A stretch of DNA of 21,127 nucleotides from positions 1-21,127 of the forward strand of contig JABYQS010000477.1 of NCBI GenBank assembly GCA_022592435.1, given 5' to 3'. Positions 1 to 10,289 of this stretch are shown here, piece by piece. The position numbers and the translations under genes are program-made. The notes beneath the pieces are model-generated. The model was not told the origin of the DNA and did not search any database. It worked only from the letters and a program-made list of their open reading frames with translations. Within the stretch, counting starts at the first letter, position 1, and the number at the start of each line of letters is the position of its first letter. This stretch comes from Cerioporus squamosus. Taxonomy: Eukaryota > Basidiomycota > Agaricomycetes > Polyporales > Polyporaceae.

Positions 1-1658
1 CGACGGTGCCTTTGTATTGTTGGTCATCGGATAAGACGCATGCTGATAGTTCTGTGCGGCGGCCACAGCGGCTGTAGCATAGAACACATGGGGATATCTG
101 CCAGTGAATTGGCTATGGTCAGCATGGTTCCCAGTTGACCGAGATGCCTGCGTCTTGTACGCGAACTCACACGGTCCGGGTTTCCGACTTAAGTACGAAT
201 ACGCATCTCCGACATCGGATGCGTTGGACTTTCAAAGAAACCGTGGTATATATCTCCAGGACGAGAGCAAATCGCGAGGGAATCATAGTAAGTCACCAAA
301 TATGCATTTCTTCTGTACTCCGTTCAAGCTGCCGTCCATTCACTGGAGATCGAGGGTCATCAGTTCGTCAAGCGGCACACAGCACTCTGGACTGACCGCT
401 ACCGAACCCAACTCGGTATGATCAACCGGGCCAAGCGACTGCGATGCCTTCTGAGAACTTGCGGATTGCATCGTCAACTTCCTTATCGAGCCCACGGGTA
501 ATCCGAAGCAATATCCGCCGCAACACCGTGCTTGTCTTGGAGAGTCGTGGGATACGCAAAGTGTTGGTGAGGCTGCGCGGCCGCCAACCAAGCGGTTGCG
601 TAGACAAGCGTGCGCTGGATGCCGCTGAGGGACAACCAGAGCATGCGCGGCCCGAACCAGCGAGCGAGCATCGCGATAGGGGTGATACCGCAGAGTGCTT
701 TCCCGAAAGGAACAGCAGCCGACTGAGGGCGTAAGCGAGAGTCAGTATGTCTCGCGAATGATCAACGAACTGAGAACGTACGAGATAAAGCCAGCGGCTG
801 TCAAACGCACAGGCGGGTTGGCGAAATGCGTGATGCATATGTCCATGTCGCCTGGAGGCAGGAGCTTCTCTTGCCTGCCTGCCCTCTCCACAAGATCATT
901 TCCAAACTCGGGCAAGAGTTGGAAAGAAACAGAATTCCACGTCACAATGTCGGACCACATGTGGTTGTAGGACCACCGCAACCGGTCTAGTACGCGCCCT
1001 CCGCGCGAGAACTCAGCGGCAGGCATCTCTGCCTCTTGCTGAGCATGTGAAGGTACAGCAGCAGTGCAGAAAGTTTGACGTACTGTCGCGAATGTCTGTG
1101 CTATGCATGGTGTCCATCTCGTTGAGTAGATCACGGTGGGCAAGTAGCCGGGATGTTCGTGCGTTCAGGGCCGCGGCGAGCTCTATGGTGAGCAGATCCC
1201 TGTCCTGAGCGAGGTTGACTGTAAGACGGTTCACGTCGAGCGCTGCTATGCTTAAGCCTGCACCCGTTGCATAGAGTTCCCGGAGTGACATGGACGTGAG
1301 CGTGGGGAGTCGTCGGGGAATGTGACGTCGGTATCGCATGTGCACGAGATACGAGAGACCAGCGACAGGAAGCGGCCAACATGTGGACCACTGGAATGTA
1401 AAAGAGTCAATTGAACGCCACAGCCTATGACTCGATGTCACGAACGTTGAAGTTCAGTACTGCTGGTGGTGTTCCACCATCTCCTACTACGCTGATGGTC
1501 GGCGAGTCCTGGGGACTGGATGATGGCTCGGATACTAGATCGACCTCTCGCGAAGATGTGGATGTCATCGTAGGAAATCAGTAGGTACTGATACGAGAGT
1601 ATGCTGCGTGGGGTGCACCAAGCTATCTCGACTCATGTGAGGGTATGAGGAAAGTCTA
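1..1658. other. Gene-poor region, no supported gene
   Basis: No reading frame here is long, GC3-biased or recognisable. The frames are under about 145 codons, lie on both strands over one another, and show no domain motif. By eye the base composition is balanced, clearly less GC-rich than the right half of the window. I saw no tandem array, LTR or RNA gene. It is most simply intergenic or decayed repeat DNA. Confidence 0.5.
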
Positions 1659-2108
1659 ACTTAGGGCCTGTCCAGCTGCACCATTATCAGCGTTAGCGCC
1701 GTTATTAACGAAAGTCCGATTCTACGGGCTTACCTACGCTCGGCGGGGTCTCGGCAGGCGTGCCAGCGTGACGGTGGTTACGTCGAGAGTTCGACTCCCC
1801 GAGCGACCAGCGATTTCTTCTCTGCTGTAAATTTCTTCTGGCCTGTAGCTGTCCCTGAATAGTATTGAAAAGTGTCAAGCCCATAAACATGCACTTGAGC
1901 AAATTATTAGTGCAAGAAGCAGCTTTTAGAGTACAAAACCAAAAGGAGAAGTTACTGGTGGGACGGGGAGTCGAACTCTCGACGTAACCCACCGTCACGC
2001 TGGCACACCTGCCGAGACCCCGCCGAGCGTAGGTAAGCCCGTAATAATCGGACTTTCGTTAATAACGGCGCTAACACTAATATCGGTGCAGCTGGACAGG
2101 CCCTAAGT
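1659..2108. repeat. Large imperfect inverted repeat (foldback / MITE-like)
   Basis: The left arm (1659-1801) and right arm (1964-2108) are reverse complements over about 143-145 nt with only a handful of differences. They share the outer end ACTTAGGGCCTGTCCAGC, an inner block TTAGCGCCGTTATTAACG, and the block CTACGCTCGGCGGGGTCTCG. The 162-nt spacer is AT-richer and has no ORF. The inner end of each arm carries GTTCGACTCC, which resembles a pol III B box or tRNA T-loop, followed shortly by ACCAG. Weaker similarity continues about 15 nt into the spacer on both sides. No clear target-site duplication flanks the outer ends. The structure fits a foldback element or MITE, or a head-to-head pair of short repeat copies. 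No transposase is present. Confidence 0.85.
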
Positions 2109-2242
2109 CCTACTCCAGCCTCATAAGTCGCCACTAGGATCATAATGATTAGCATCAATGTGGTTTCTAATGCAGCATGACTTGGAATCTATTGACAAGT
2201 ACTCTCTTGTGACTATGAATACGCAGTACATCTTGGCACAAA

Positions 2243-2317
2243 GCGCATCGAAGGGTAGTGGTAACCTGGGTCGTTGCCATCGACCCGCCGAGGGTTCGAT
2301 TCCCCCTGCGTCTTTTT
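2243..2317 (+). pseudogene. Degenerate tRNA-Gly(GCC)-like unit with pol III terminator
   Basis: The segment has a perfect 5-bp anticodon stem (GGTCG/CGACC) closing a 7-nt loop TTGCCAT, which would give anticodon GCC (glycine). A D-arm-like GTAGTGGTAA loop sits between AGG and CCT. The T-arm is GAGGG-TTCGATT-CCCCC with one A-C mismatch and contains a perfect B-box match GGTTCGATTCC. A T5 run at 2313-2317 would stop RNA polymerase III. The acceptor stem does not pair: GCGCATC faces TGCGTCT. I therefore read it as a tRNA pseudogene or the tRNA-derived head of a SINE, not a working tRNA. The exact 5' end is uncertain. Confidence 0.45.
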
Positions 2318-3799
2318 GTTCTGGTTTGCTTGCATGCGTCTTGTCTACATGCCCACTGCTGAGGGGGTCGCTCACTAGCAACTTGGACCCGCCCAAGGCT
2401 GTTAACGAATGCCAATGGAAGAAATGCAACTCAGTTACATACGGTACAACTACATAAAGCACGGCTTCCGGCGTAGCACCAGCAACGTTGGGCGCGTCGG
2501 CGGCAGCATAGTCACGGTCTCGCCATCGAGTCGATGCGCTCATCCTCTGTGCAAATCGGTACGCAGTATGCACAGATAAGTCTTGTGATGTTTCGAGCGA
2601 GCAGGGGCGAAAGATGCTTTTGAAGTGGCTGCAATCTTGTTTGAGAGGTTTTCAAGAACGGAGCCAAGTCTCCCGGAGTCCGAGGAAGGGAGAAGCTGAC
2701 ATGGCACGTCAGTGATCTACATGCGAGTGAGTAATGGGATACGATCCCGGGTCATGGAGGGTAATGCTCACTGGATTCGAGTATACTGCGTGAGTCTCAC
2801 GGACATCTTCCCTTGCTGTCGCGATCTCTAAGTCCAGATTTACACACAGGCGTACCAAAAATGGGACGCAGTGTTTGTCACTGGACGAACATTGAGTTTC
2901 AAGATACCGATACATGCAATGCAGAGCTAGCGACCTGAGTTCAGCGTAGTAGCATAAGCAATCCTTCCATGATTGCCGTCAGAAGTGTTCCCGACCTACC
3001 GATATGCGCAGGAATTCAAGCCGTCTACTCAGTCAAAGGAAAGCGGGATCATACTTCCTGCGTAACACAACACGAAAAGGTACATGTCTTGTTAGCCAGA
3101 TGAGCACCCGAAGAGCAACAACAACTCCTTACTGAAGCCGTTGGTCAACCACGGAAGAGGCGGGGTGAGAATAGCCATCGAGACTCGAGTGAAAGTCAGA
3201 TGTCGCATTGCCATATATAACCTCAACATGAGCTCAAGGCAAGCAAAACAGAGAGACTTCCTTAGCTATGTAGTGGGCGGTCGCATACGACTTGTGTGAC
3301 CGTGGTCTGCCTATGGGGGCCAAGTGGGAAGCGGGCTCCGAGCGAGTACGAGCAACGAGCAGCGTGTGACAGAGCGTCAATTTAACTGCTGTCCACCTGC
3401 GTCCCATATGCCTGGTATGATCTATGGAGCTACAGGTACAACGTCGAAAACCACGTCTGTCAGTAAGACAGTCTTAGAGACAACTCACAAGTCGCCACGC
3501 TGCTATCTCCCACCGATGTGTCGCAAACTCTCACGGACTAGAACAGTGCTCGGAGCCGTAAATTGACCCGGTCACACCGGGTATGCAAGGTCAAGTAGAG
3601 GGATCGCAACTTACTTGAACATGAAGTTGTGAACATCCTCGACGGACTTCGTCCTGTTGGCGACAAGTAGAGTCATATTCAAACGAAACTTGAATCCCAG
3701 ACTGGAAGGGGAACATTACCCAGATTGAAGAAACGCAGTCAACAAAGCACCAGGACCTATCTGTCCGCACTGACAGGGCCATTGTTCACAGGAGTTCAC
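2318..3799. other. Gene-poor region, no supported gene
   Basis: Only short overlapping frames occur on both strands (for example 3324-3566 on plus and 3591-3782 on minus). None has a recognisable domain or consistent codon bias. No RNA gene or clear repeat was seen. Confidence 0.5.
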
Positions 3800-4091
3800 A
3801 GCGCAGGGAGAGGTAGTTGTTCAAGACGACAAACACCTCCTCCGTTATAGGCTCGTTCACCTTAGCGCCCTCTGGTAGCTCTCGGTCACGTGTCCAGCTC
3901 TGCCTCACTGAAATTGGCGCCTGTACGTGTCTGGCGGCGTACATAGTCTCCTCCTCCTCCTCCTCCTACCTCCTCGAGTCCCCGTCTTCACTCCTTAGAT
4001 TGGTTTCTTACTCGCTAGGTACATAGACTATACATTGGTATGTGCTCATTCTGAGTATACTTGAGTATAATGCGAATGACAGGCAGATTTA
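3800..4091 (+). promoter_or_regulatory. Probable promoter and leader of the GDT1-like gene
   Basis: This stretch lies directly upstream of the 4092 start codon. It becomes pyrimidine-rich on the coding strand and contains the CT microsatellite at 3948-3967, then a TA-rich patch (ACTATACATTGG, about 4026-4037). Pyrimidine tracts upstream of the start are common in fungal promoters. No defined activator site or certain TATA box can be assigned. Confidence 0.35.
3948..3967 (+). repeat. (CCT)n microsatellite upstream of GDT1-like gene
   Basis: A near-perfect run of CTC/CCT triplets about 20 nt long, followed after one base by a further TACCTCCTCGAG. It lies about 125 nt before the start codon, so it could be part of a pyrimidine-rich promoter element and may vary in length between strains. 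Confidence 0.85.
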
Positions 4092-5233
4092 ATGGCCCAA
4101 GATGTCTCGGCGGACGAGGGTGCTGTCCACGCCCTATGGCGGTCATTCGCCATGATAATTGTCTCGGAAATCGGAGACAAGACCTTCCTCATTGCCGCTA
4201 TTCTTGCTATGCGCCACCCCCGCCTCGTCGTCTTTGCCGGCGCGTTCGCGTCGTTAGTCGTCATGTCCATCCTTTCAGCCGAACTTGGTCACCTCCTACC
4301 CACCCTCATACCCCGGAAGTGGACACAAGTATGCGCAGCGGGCTTGTTCCTTGTATTTGGCTTGAAGATGCTGCAGGAGGGCCGAGAAATGAAGGCGGGG
4401 AACGAGAAGATCCAGGAGGAGATGAAGGAGGCGGAGGAGGACATCGAGGGGGACGAGGCGGCGCACGACGGCACAGGTGTCGTTGGCGCAGACGGAGTAG
4501 AAGTCGTTGCGCTCGAAGCCGTTGAGGCGGGCCGCGTGAACGGTCATGTTCGGAAACGGTCTAACGGACGCTCGCCATCCCCTCGCTCCCCCACACAGAA
4601 GAGCCTCAAGTCGTATGCGGAGTCGACCCGAAACTTCTTCAGCTACCTCCTTGGACCCGTCTTCGTTCAAGCCTTCGTCTTGACGTTCCTCGGAGAGTGG
4701 GGAGACCGGAGTCAGATCTCAACAATTGCGCTTGCGGCGGCAGATGTGAGTTTATCCTCTTGTCCGGACCATCTGTCTCTCGACACTATCATGGGCGTTG
4801 TGGAGATACGGCTCTTCCGATGACATGCGCATATGCGCCGTGCCTGCTCGCAGCGCTATACTTGGCATGCTGCGACTTCTCTCGGGCGTCCCTATTGTCT
4901 CCCGTCTTCTCAGCGCTGACGCGATGCAACACCTTCCTAGAACGTCTATGTTGTCGCACTAGGTACGGTGGTCGGTCACTCGTGCTGTACTGCGCTTGCT
5001 GTAATCGGCGGGCGTTATGTGTCGACGAAGATTTCCGTAAAGCACGGTACGTACAAGCCCACCATCCCCGCTTCGCGCTCGTTTCACGCCCAGTACTGAC
5101 TTGATATGTGCCTTCTATCCATCTATCGGCGTTGCGCACCGCAGTAACCCTCGCCGCCAGCGCGCTGTTCCTGTTGTTCGGCATCGTGTATTTGTACGAG
5201 GCGTCCTATGCGCTAGAGCCGGTGATGCCGTGA
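4092..5233 (+). CDS. GDT1: GDT1/TMEM165 family (UPF0016) cation transporter, 3 exons
   Basis: Predicted membrane transporter of the UPF0016/GDT1 family. Yeast Gdt1 and human TMEM165 move Ca2+ and Mn2+, probably against H+, into the Golgi lumen and support glycosylation. Exons are 4092-4745, 4941-5046 and 5145-5233. Introns are 195 nt (GTGAGT...CCTAG) and 98 nt (GTACGT...GCAG), both with a CTGAC-like branch point near the acceptor. The product is 282 residues, close to yeast Gdt1 (280). It carries both signature motifs, one in each half: E26-I-G-D-K30 and E202-W-G-D-R206. Hydrophobic segments lie near 19-40, 45-66, 80-94, 185-200, the NVYVVALGTVVGHS stretch after intron 1, and the C-terminal LFLLFGIVYLYEA. 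Residues about 98-180 form a charged, acidic-then-basic linker, as expected between the two halves. Unlike yeast Gdt1, no obvious cleavable signal peptide precedes the first motif helix, so an upstream exon cannot be excluded. The frame is intact. Confidence 0.93.
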
Positions 5234-7399
5234 CCAGTCCCGAGACGACGGACTTGTACCATCCGTGCCGCGATGTGACCAGTGTTTATTACTTATTCGC
5301 CTGGATACCTGATACCTATAGACCACGCGTTCTCGAAGTCCTCTCGTCGGCGTCTCCCAAGTGTGCCATTCAAGTCGGACGACCGCACGACGCTCGCTCG
5401 CCCGCTCAAATGCCTCCGCACTCCAACTCCGCAGCGCAGCGCATCCATGCTACTGGTCCTGACAGTGACAATGACACATGCTCCCGCAAATCCTGGGATC
5501 TGCAAGCTGTGCTAACCCCGCCGAGGCACGAAGTTTCGGGTTGCGTGGTATTCCATGGCACTCGTGTGCTGAAGTTGATCCCCAATTCTCGTTACACTGA
5601 TGCAGTGAGCATGTGCGTAATGTCCGTATGTCGCCGCTGAGCAAATTTTGACATATTAGGTCCACAGACTCCGCGTTATTAGGAGGAGCCCGCGAACACC
5701 GGGGCCGCGCACATATTGTCACTCTCAATAGTGGCAAGATAGCGGACCTCTGGAAGTCATGCGACATATCGAACATCTCAGGGAGGGACATGCAAGCTGC
5801 GGAGGGAGTCATCGTGCAACACGTGTGCCGTTGGTTCAGCAGCTCTCCGTTCACGGCATGATCCACGAGTTCGCCGGTCGTCTGACTGTGACGGCACGAG
5901 TCATGGTTCTCAGTCAGACAAGGCGTCCGGTATTACTTGTTGACATGGTGGTTGTCGCCGTGCTGAGTCATAGCGCAGTACATCACTCACATCACTCGCA
6001 GTGGCTCGAATTCACGGAGGTGCACGATGTATCAATTCAGCATTATACCAGATGCAGCCGTCAGTATCGCCATATGTTCTGCCCTCTCCAAGCCCTACTG
6101 CCAGCCATGGACAGATACTACCAGTAGTGAAGTAAGTGGTAAAATCATGACGATAGTCCACAAACTCTGAGCTGGCTCACTGACATTGGATCTTGTCTCG
6201 GGCCGTCAGCCCCCCTACTCCTCCCAATAGGGTACTCCGGTGGCTTCCACCTCTATCGCTGTGGACACGCAAGAACTTCACATACATTAGCGCAGTGCTC
6301 TACAGGGGTTTGGAGCGAATACCAGCAGCTCAGGGAGCGCTGTCTGCACGACCGTGGTCAACTATGTCAAACCTCGCAACGCGGGCCGCCAGCGACACCC
6401 TTCCTGGGGTGGGATCCATTCGCGCGACCATCGCACGACGCGCTATTCAGTTTGACACTGTCAACTGCATCCTCCCTCGCAGAGGAGAGCGGACACTGTA
6501 CCACCTGACTCCTGCGCACTGGCGATACAGGAGCCTGCAGGGACCCGCAAGCAAAGCGAACACACAATCGGCATCGCCACCGCGCATACATACTGCCTGA
6601 ACGATCGCGGGGCGGACCCTCATGAGAAGGAGCGAGCCATCTTCGGGAACTGATCGCCTCGCTTGCGTTTATTCCTCCTCGACTATCGCAAGGAGGGTCC
6701 AACTCGCGCGTATCAGGAGCGTGTTTCAGCGGGACCGATGTATCTGCTGAAACGACATACACACACCGATGGCGATCGAGGGATCGGGGGAGTTTTCTCT
6801 CGGTTACGAGCTTGTTTGTCTGCTGACAGCCGGCGGCAGGAGCTTGCGCGTAAGTCTAACCTGGGTGCAGGGTGCTCTGACCTCTCGTCAGCCTGAGTCG
6901 TACGCCGACACGAATATTTTGCAGCCTAGTGAGTTTTGCGACTCCCTCCTCCTCGATTGTGTTCACTTACTGGTTTGTACGACTGGGTCTTTACACCAGC
7001 TATTGCCGCTTAGATCTCCGGTCCTCTCTCTCTCGGATGCCTGCCCATCCACCCCTGCCCCAAGCCGCCACTCAACCTCTCTGCCCCGATGAGCGACATC
7101 CTACCAAGCCAACTCCCCTTCCCCAATCTCCTTGCCTCCTTCCCGGCTATACGCGATCATAGCCCTCCCTTCCGATCAACACATGGATCGAGCTACGGCT
7201 GTTGGCTCACGGGAGACCGGAGAACTGACATACCTGACCGGTTCCCGGTGCTGCGTAGATCTGGAGCGAGGCGGAGCGAATCTCCCGAGGAGTTGCTAGT
7301 CCAACTCGGTTACGCATGCATAGCGCGGCTGCTAGAGGAAAGATTGCGGAGAGAAAGGTGCGCACTGCGCAGCAACGCCAGGTTCGTTGCTTGGGGTGC
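5234..7399. other. Intergenic region downstream of GDT1-like gene, no supported gene
   Basis: Beyond the 3' UTR of the transporter gene I found no domain, RNA gene or clear repeat. Frames such as 6193-6600 and 5101-5640 on plus are open for 135-180 codons but overlap equally open frames on the other strand and are not recognisable. The plus strand turns pyrimidine-rich around 7020-7090 just before an ATG at 7089, which opens a 137-codon frame of unknown meaning. Confidence 0.45.
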
Positions 7400-7539
7400 C
7401 TTCCTGGCTGACTACGGTTATATAGCCCAGCGCTTGCCGCTGCGCATGGATTCCATACCTTGCCTCTTGCATCCGCTCTCTCGTAATTCATCCTCATGGT
7501 GATTATCGGATATTCTGCGATAGCAAGGCTCGTAGGCGA
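7400..7539 (+). promoter_or_regulatory. Possible TATA box and CT-rich tract before candidate gene
   Basis: TTATATAGCCC occurs near 7417-7427, followed by a pyrimidine-rich stretch (CTTGCCTCTTGCATCCGCTCTCTCG) ending about 50 nt before the ATG at 7540. Spacing of about 115 nt from TATA to ATG is plausible for a fungal promoter. Support is only as strong as the downstream gene candidate. Confidence 0.25.
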
Positions 7540-8071
7540 ATGAATGAGAGCAACGGTGGGTGGGAGGGCGTACGGCAGTTTCTCAGAGGATCTTCCACCC
7601 TTTCTCCGGACTGGATAGAGTTGGCTTCTGCCAACCACACGTCCCCTCCGGCTACATCTCTCCCTTTCGACTCCACATCGCAAGAACAAGGTGAGCAGTC
7701 GTGAATGGCCATCACGTGACGACTCTGAAAGGCTAATTGACTATTTGAAGAGATCTGGGCGGCGATACTCGTTCCGAGTCGATGCCATCGTGGTGCCTGT
7801 GCATCCGCGAGCTCCCCCGCAGGTTGCAGAACGTGCGACAGCGGTCGATGATGGCATCGATGGCGCGACGCCTTGGAAACCTTGTACTCCCATCCGGATA
7901 GATAGACGGCCGGCGTTGCGGGAAGGGGCAACGCCCTAGCCTTCGGCCGACGTTCTCTCGGGAGCGGAGGTGAGGGAACTCAAATGGAACGTCTCTTACT
8001 GGGTCTTTGAGCTTGCTAACTCGATCGCTCTGCGCATGGCGGCAGGGAGACGCTCCCACAGTCCTCGCTGA
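7540..8071 (+). CDS. Candidate 3-exon gene, unknown small protein
   Basis: I do not recognise this protein. A consistent splice model exists: exon 7540-7690, intron 7691-7752 (GTGAGC...AG, 62 nt, containing GGCTAATTGAC as branch region), exon 7753-7883, intron 7884-7939 (GTACTC...CCTAG, 56 nt), exon 7940-8071 with TGA. The phases join correctly (1, then 0) and give 137 residues beginning MNESNGGWEGVRQFLRG and ending with an amphipathic stretch ELKWNVSYWVFELANSIALR. Intron sizes match the certain genes here, and a TATA-like box plus CT tract lies upstream. Against it, there is no domain or homology and codon bias is moderate, and the first acceptor could also be two bases earlier. Treat it as a testable model, not an established gene. 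Confidence 0.28.
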
Positions 8072-9203
8072 TAATCAGGAGGGGCGCGAACGTTGCTCCA
8101 AGCTCTCCAGGCTCAGGGTGGCTATGAGAATGGGGTTACGCCTCATTTTTACGGTGTATCTCCGTCCTGTTCATTCATGAGAACGGGGCGGTGGAGACTC
8201 GAACCCTCCATGAAGATTACAGGCGCCCATTTGCGCCTGGAAAGTCCTCGAGGTACGGGGTAGATTCCATCTCGCTGTTTGTGCGAAGATCCCTCGGAGA
8301 CCACCCGCGGCACCCCGCCACCCCGCCTGTGAACGCTAAGAATCATCGTGTACAGCAACGGTGAGTGTTCACGACTCTGAACACCGTGGCGTCTGTGGAT
8401 AAAATTGCGACAGGGCAGGGACTACCCGGGTTCCATGTCGACGACGTCAAGCTTGACGGTCTCCTTGCGCCGGTTCCCGATCGCATTCTCATGCACCCAA
8501 TCCCTCTCCAGACGCGTCCTTCAGGCCTTCCTCGCTCCCCAGGGCCGGTTATCAGCCCGCAAACATAGCCCGTTCCCAGCGGGCATCGTGCCTGTGCGCG
8601 GACGGACAATCCTGGCAGCGTAGCGTCTATCTCGCGGCCGATTTGTCGCGCAAAAGCTCCGTGCTCCAGAGTCCCCACCCCCTGCCGAATGATAGACGAA
8701 TCAGGGACGGCCCCGCGGTCGGTTCGTGCTAAAAGACGCACCCGAAGGCCCGTTCTGCGCCTCGTTCTGTCCGCATTCTGCTCCTGGGCTCCCATGAGAT
8801 CGATCCTGACGCGTTCGCGGGCCCGTTCTTTCGCCCAGATGACCCTGCGATGCCCCCGGAGCCTGACGGCGAGGGAAAGTGCGGCCCCCCGATGGCGCGT
8901 TCCTAGGCCCGCGGCTTGGTTCTGGCAGCTCGTGCAGAGTTACCGCACTCTGGGGGTCGCCTTGGACCTACAGGTCATCCGATCGCATATCTTCCGCGCC
9001 GGGAATATATTGGCGGATCGTCGCCGCCTCCTACAATCGCCCACAACGACCCCACAAATGCGATCGCATCTCGCAGGAATGAGAGGACATAAAGAGCATC
9101 TCCGAGCTCTACTCCCTCTCTCCCACCATCGCTCATATCCGCCCGCCGCGATCCCTATCTGAATTTCGAACCCTAGCCCGGCTTGCCGTACTCAAACTCT
9201 ACT
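8072..9203. other. No gene assigned; open plus-strand segments 8340-9160
   Basis: The plus strand has several open stretches (8365-8568, 8405-8623, 8689-9162) and one good-looking small intron (8361-8413, GTGAGT...GACAG, 53 nt). The pieces do not assemble into one recognisable protein. A hairpin CAGGCGC-CCATTT-GCGCCTG lies at about 8219-8239. The minus-strand GGTTCGAGTCT near 8200 resembles a B box but its T-stem does not pair. The region may hold a decayed or unrecognised gene. Confidence 0.35.
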
Positions 9204-10289
9204 CATCAGGGAAAACCTCCCGCACTAATCGCCTCTAATCAGCCCTAATTATAGTGATTATGGATCATTAGTCCATTATGCTAAAACTCGAGGTCCCTTT
9301 ATAATGAGTGACGTTATCAGGCAATTAGAAGGTGGTGAGACGTACTCAGTAGGCTTGCATACTTACTTACTGCTATCTTGTCTTCGGCACAAGCAATGTG
9401 TGAATGAAGGTGCAGAAACAGCATTTTATTCACGTTCGACATACGTACGCCACACTACGACATACAAGTACATATAGTCGCCAGGGACAGGTAGCTAGCA
9501 AACATGGTAGATGCGCCTGGGTCGAAACACACGGGATATGGAGGGTGACGGACAGGGCGGCTTTACGAAGCAAGTATAGTACATGACTACATAGTGCAAG
9601 TCGCAGAGAACAAGTCGCAGAGAACGATACTGGACGGGCGAACTGACTTACCGCATGGTGACCTGTACCGCGGCGTGGCTATCGGCCTAGGAGACATGGC
9701 CACTTCAGTACCTCGGCCATATCATGCTCATGGCGGGGGAGACTTACCGCATTTTCACAAATGTCCTATGTAGCGTGCTGTACACCAGGAAGCTACCGAG
9801 GTATCCCAAGTCCCAGATGAACCCAGTAGAGCCAGACCGAGAGACGGAGAGCTCCCTGAGAGGCAACAGACTAGCCACCAGGGTGTGTACAGACGACAAG
9901 CCAGCACAAGAGCGTAGAACCCAGCAAGAAGTCCGAAGACAGAGCTAGAGGTGGACGTAGACGAGAGAGCCTGGCGTCGAGCTGGCAAGCGCAGGAATTT
10001 TCGCCGGCGCTTCCTCCTCCGGGACTTGCCGGGACAGTTTAGGGCAGGGCATCTCGCACTTCGTCGGGAAAGTTGGGTTGCCTTGGACGGTGCATCTAGT
10101 CAACTACTGACATGCCAGTACGTCTTGAGGCTCCAAACTATGTCTTGCGACTAGTTCCGACCACCGTTACTTGCAGCGACCTCAAAACTTCTGTAAGTCG
10201 ACGTGCCCACAGATTAGTCGGCATTAGTGCGATTATTTCGAGCGGACCACTAATTTAGCACTAATTATGACGGGGAGTTTTTCCTGATG
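9204..10289. mobile_element. Possible non-autonomous DNA transposon (inverted ends, CTAAT clusters)
   Basis: The left end CATCAGGGAAAACCTCCCG (9204-9222) and the reverse complement of the right end (10271-10289) match at 16 of 19 positions. Just inside each end lies a cluster of CTAAT/ATTAG pentamers in an AT-rich patch: four on the left (9225-9272) and four on the right (10213-10264). Inverted termini plus subterminal short repeats are typical of transposase-binding ends of hAT-like and related elements. The interior has no transposase frame, so it would depend on a helper. No target-site duplication is evident, which keeps this tentative. Confidence 0.4.
9597..9624 (+). repeat. Tandem duplication, 14 bp x 2
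   Basis: The unit CAAGTCGCAGAGAA occurs twice in direct succession with no mismatch. It lies inside the possible transposon. Confidence 0.9.

Noticed and set aside
7089..7502. 137-codon plus frame with a CT-rich upstream tract
   Set aside because: Unrecognised, and it overlaps what would be the promoter of the 7540 candidate and an open minus frame of 160 codons. Not enough support for a separate gene.
8190..8215. B-box-like sequence on minus strand (GGTTCGAGTCT)
   Set aside because: The T-stem does not pair around the loop, there is no matching acceptor or D arm, and no T-run terminator follows.
9755..9988. Hydrophobic minus-strand frame of 77 residues resembling a small membrane protein
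   Set aside because: It lies inside the possible transposon, overlaps a plus frame of equal length, and has no conserved family pattern.
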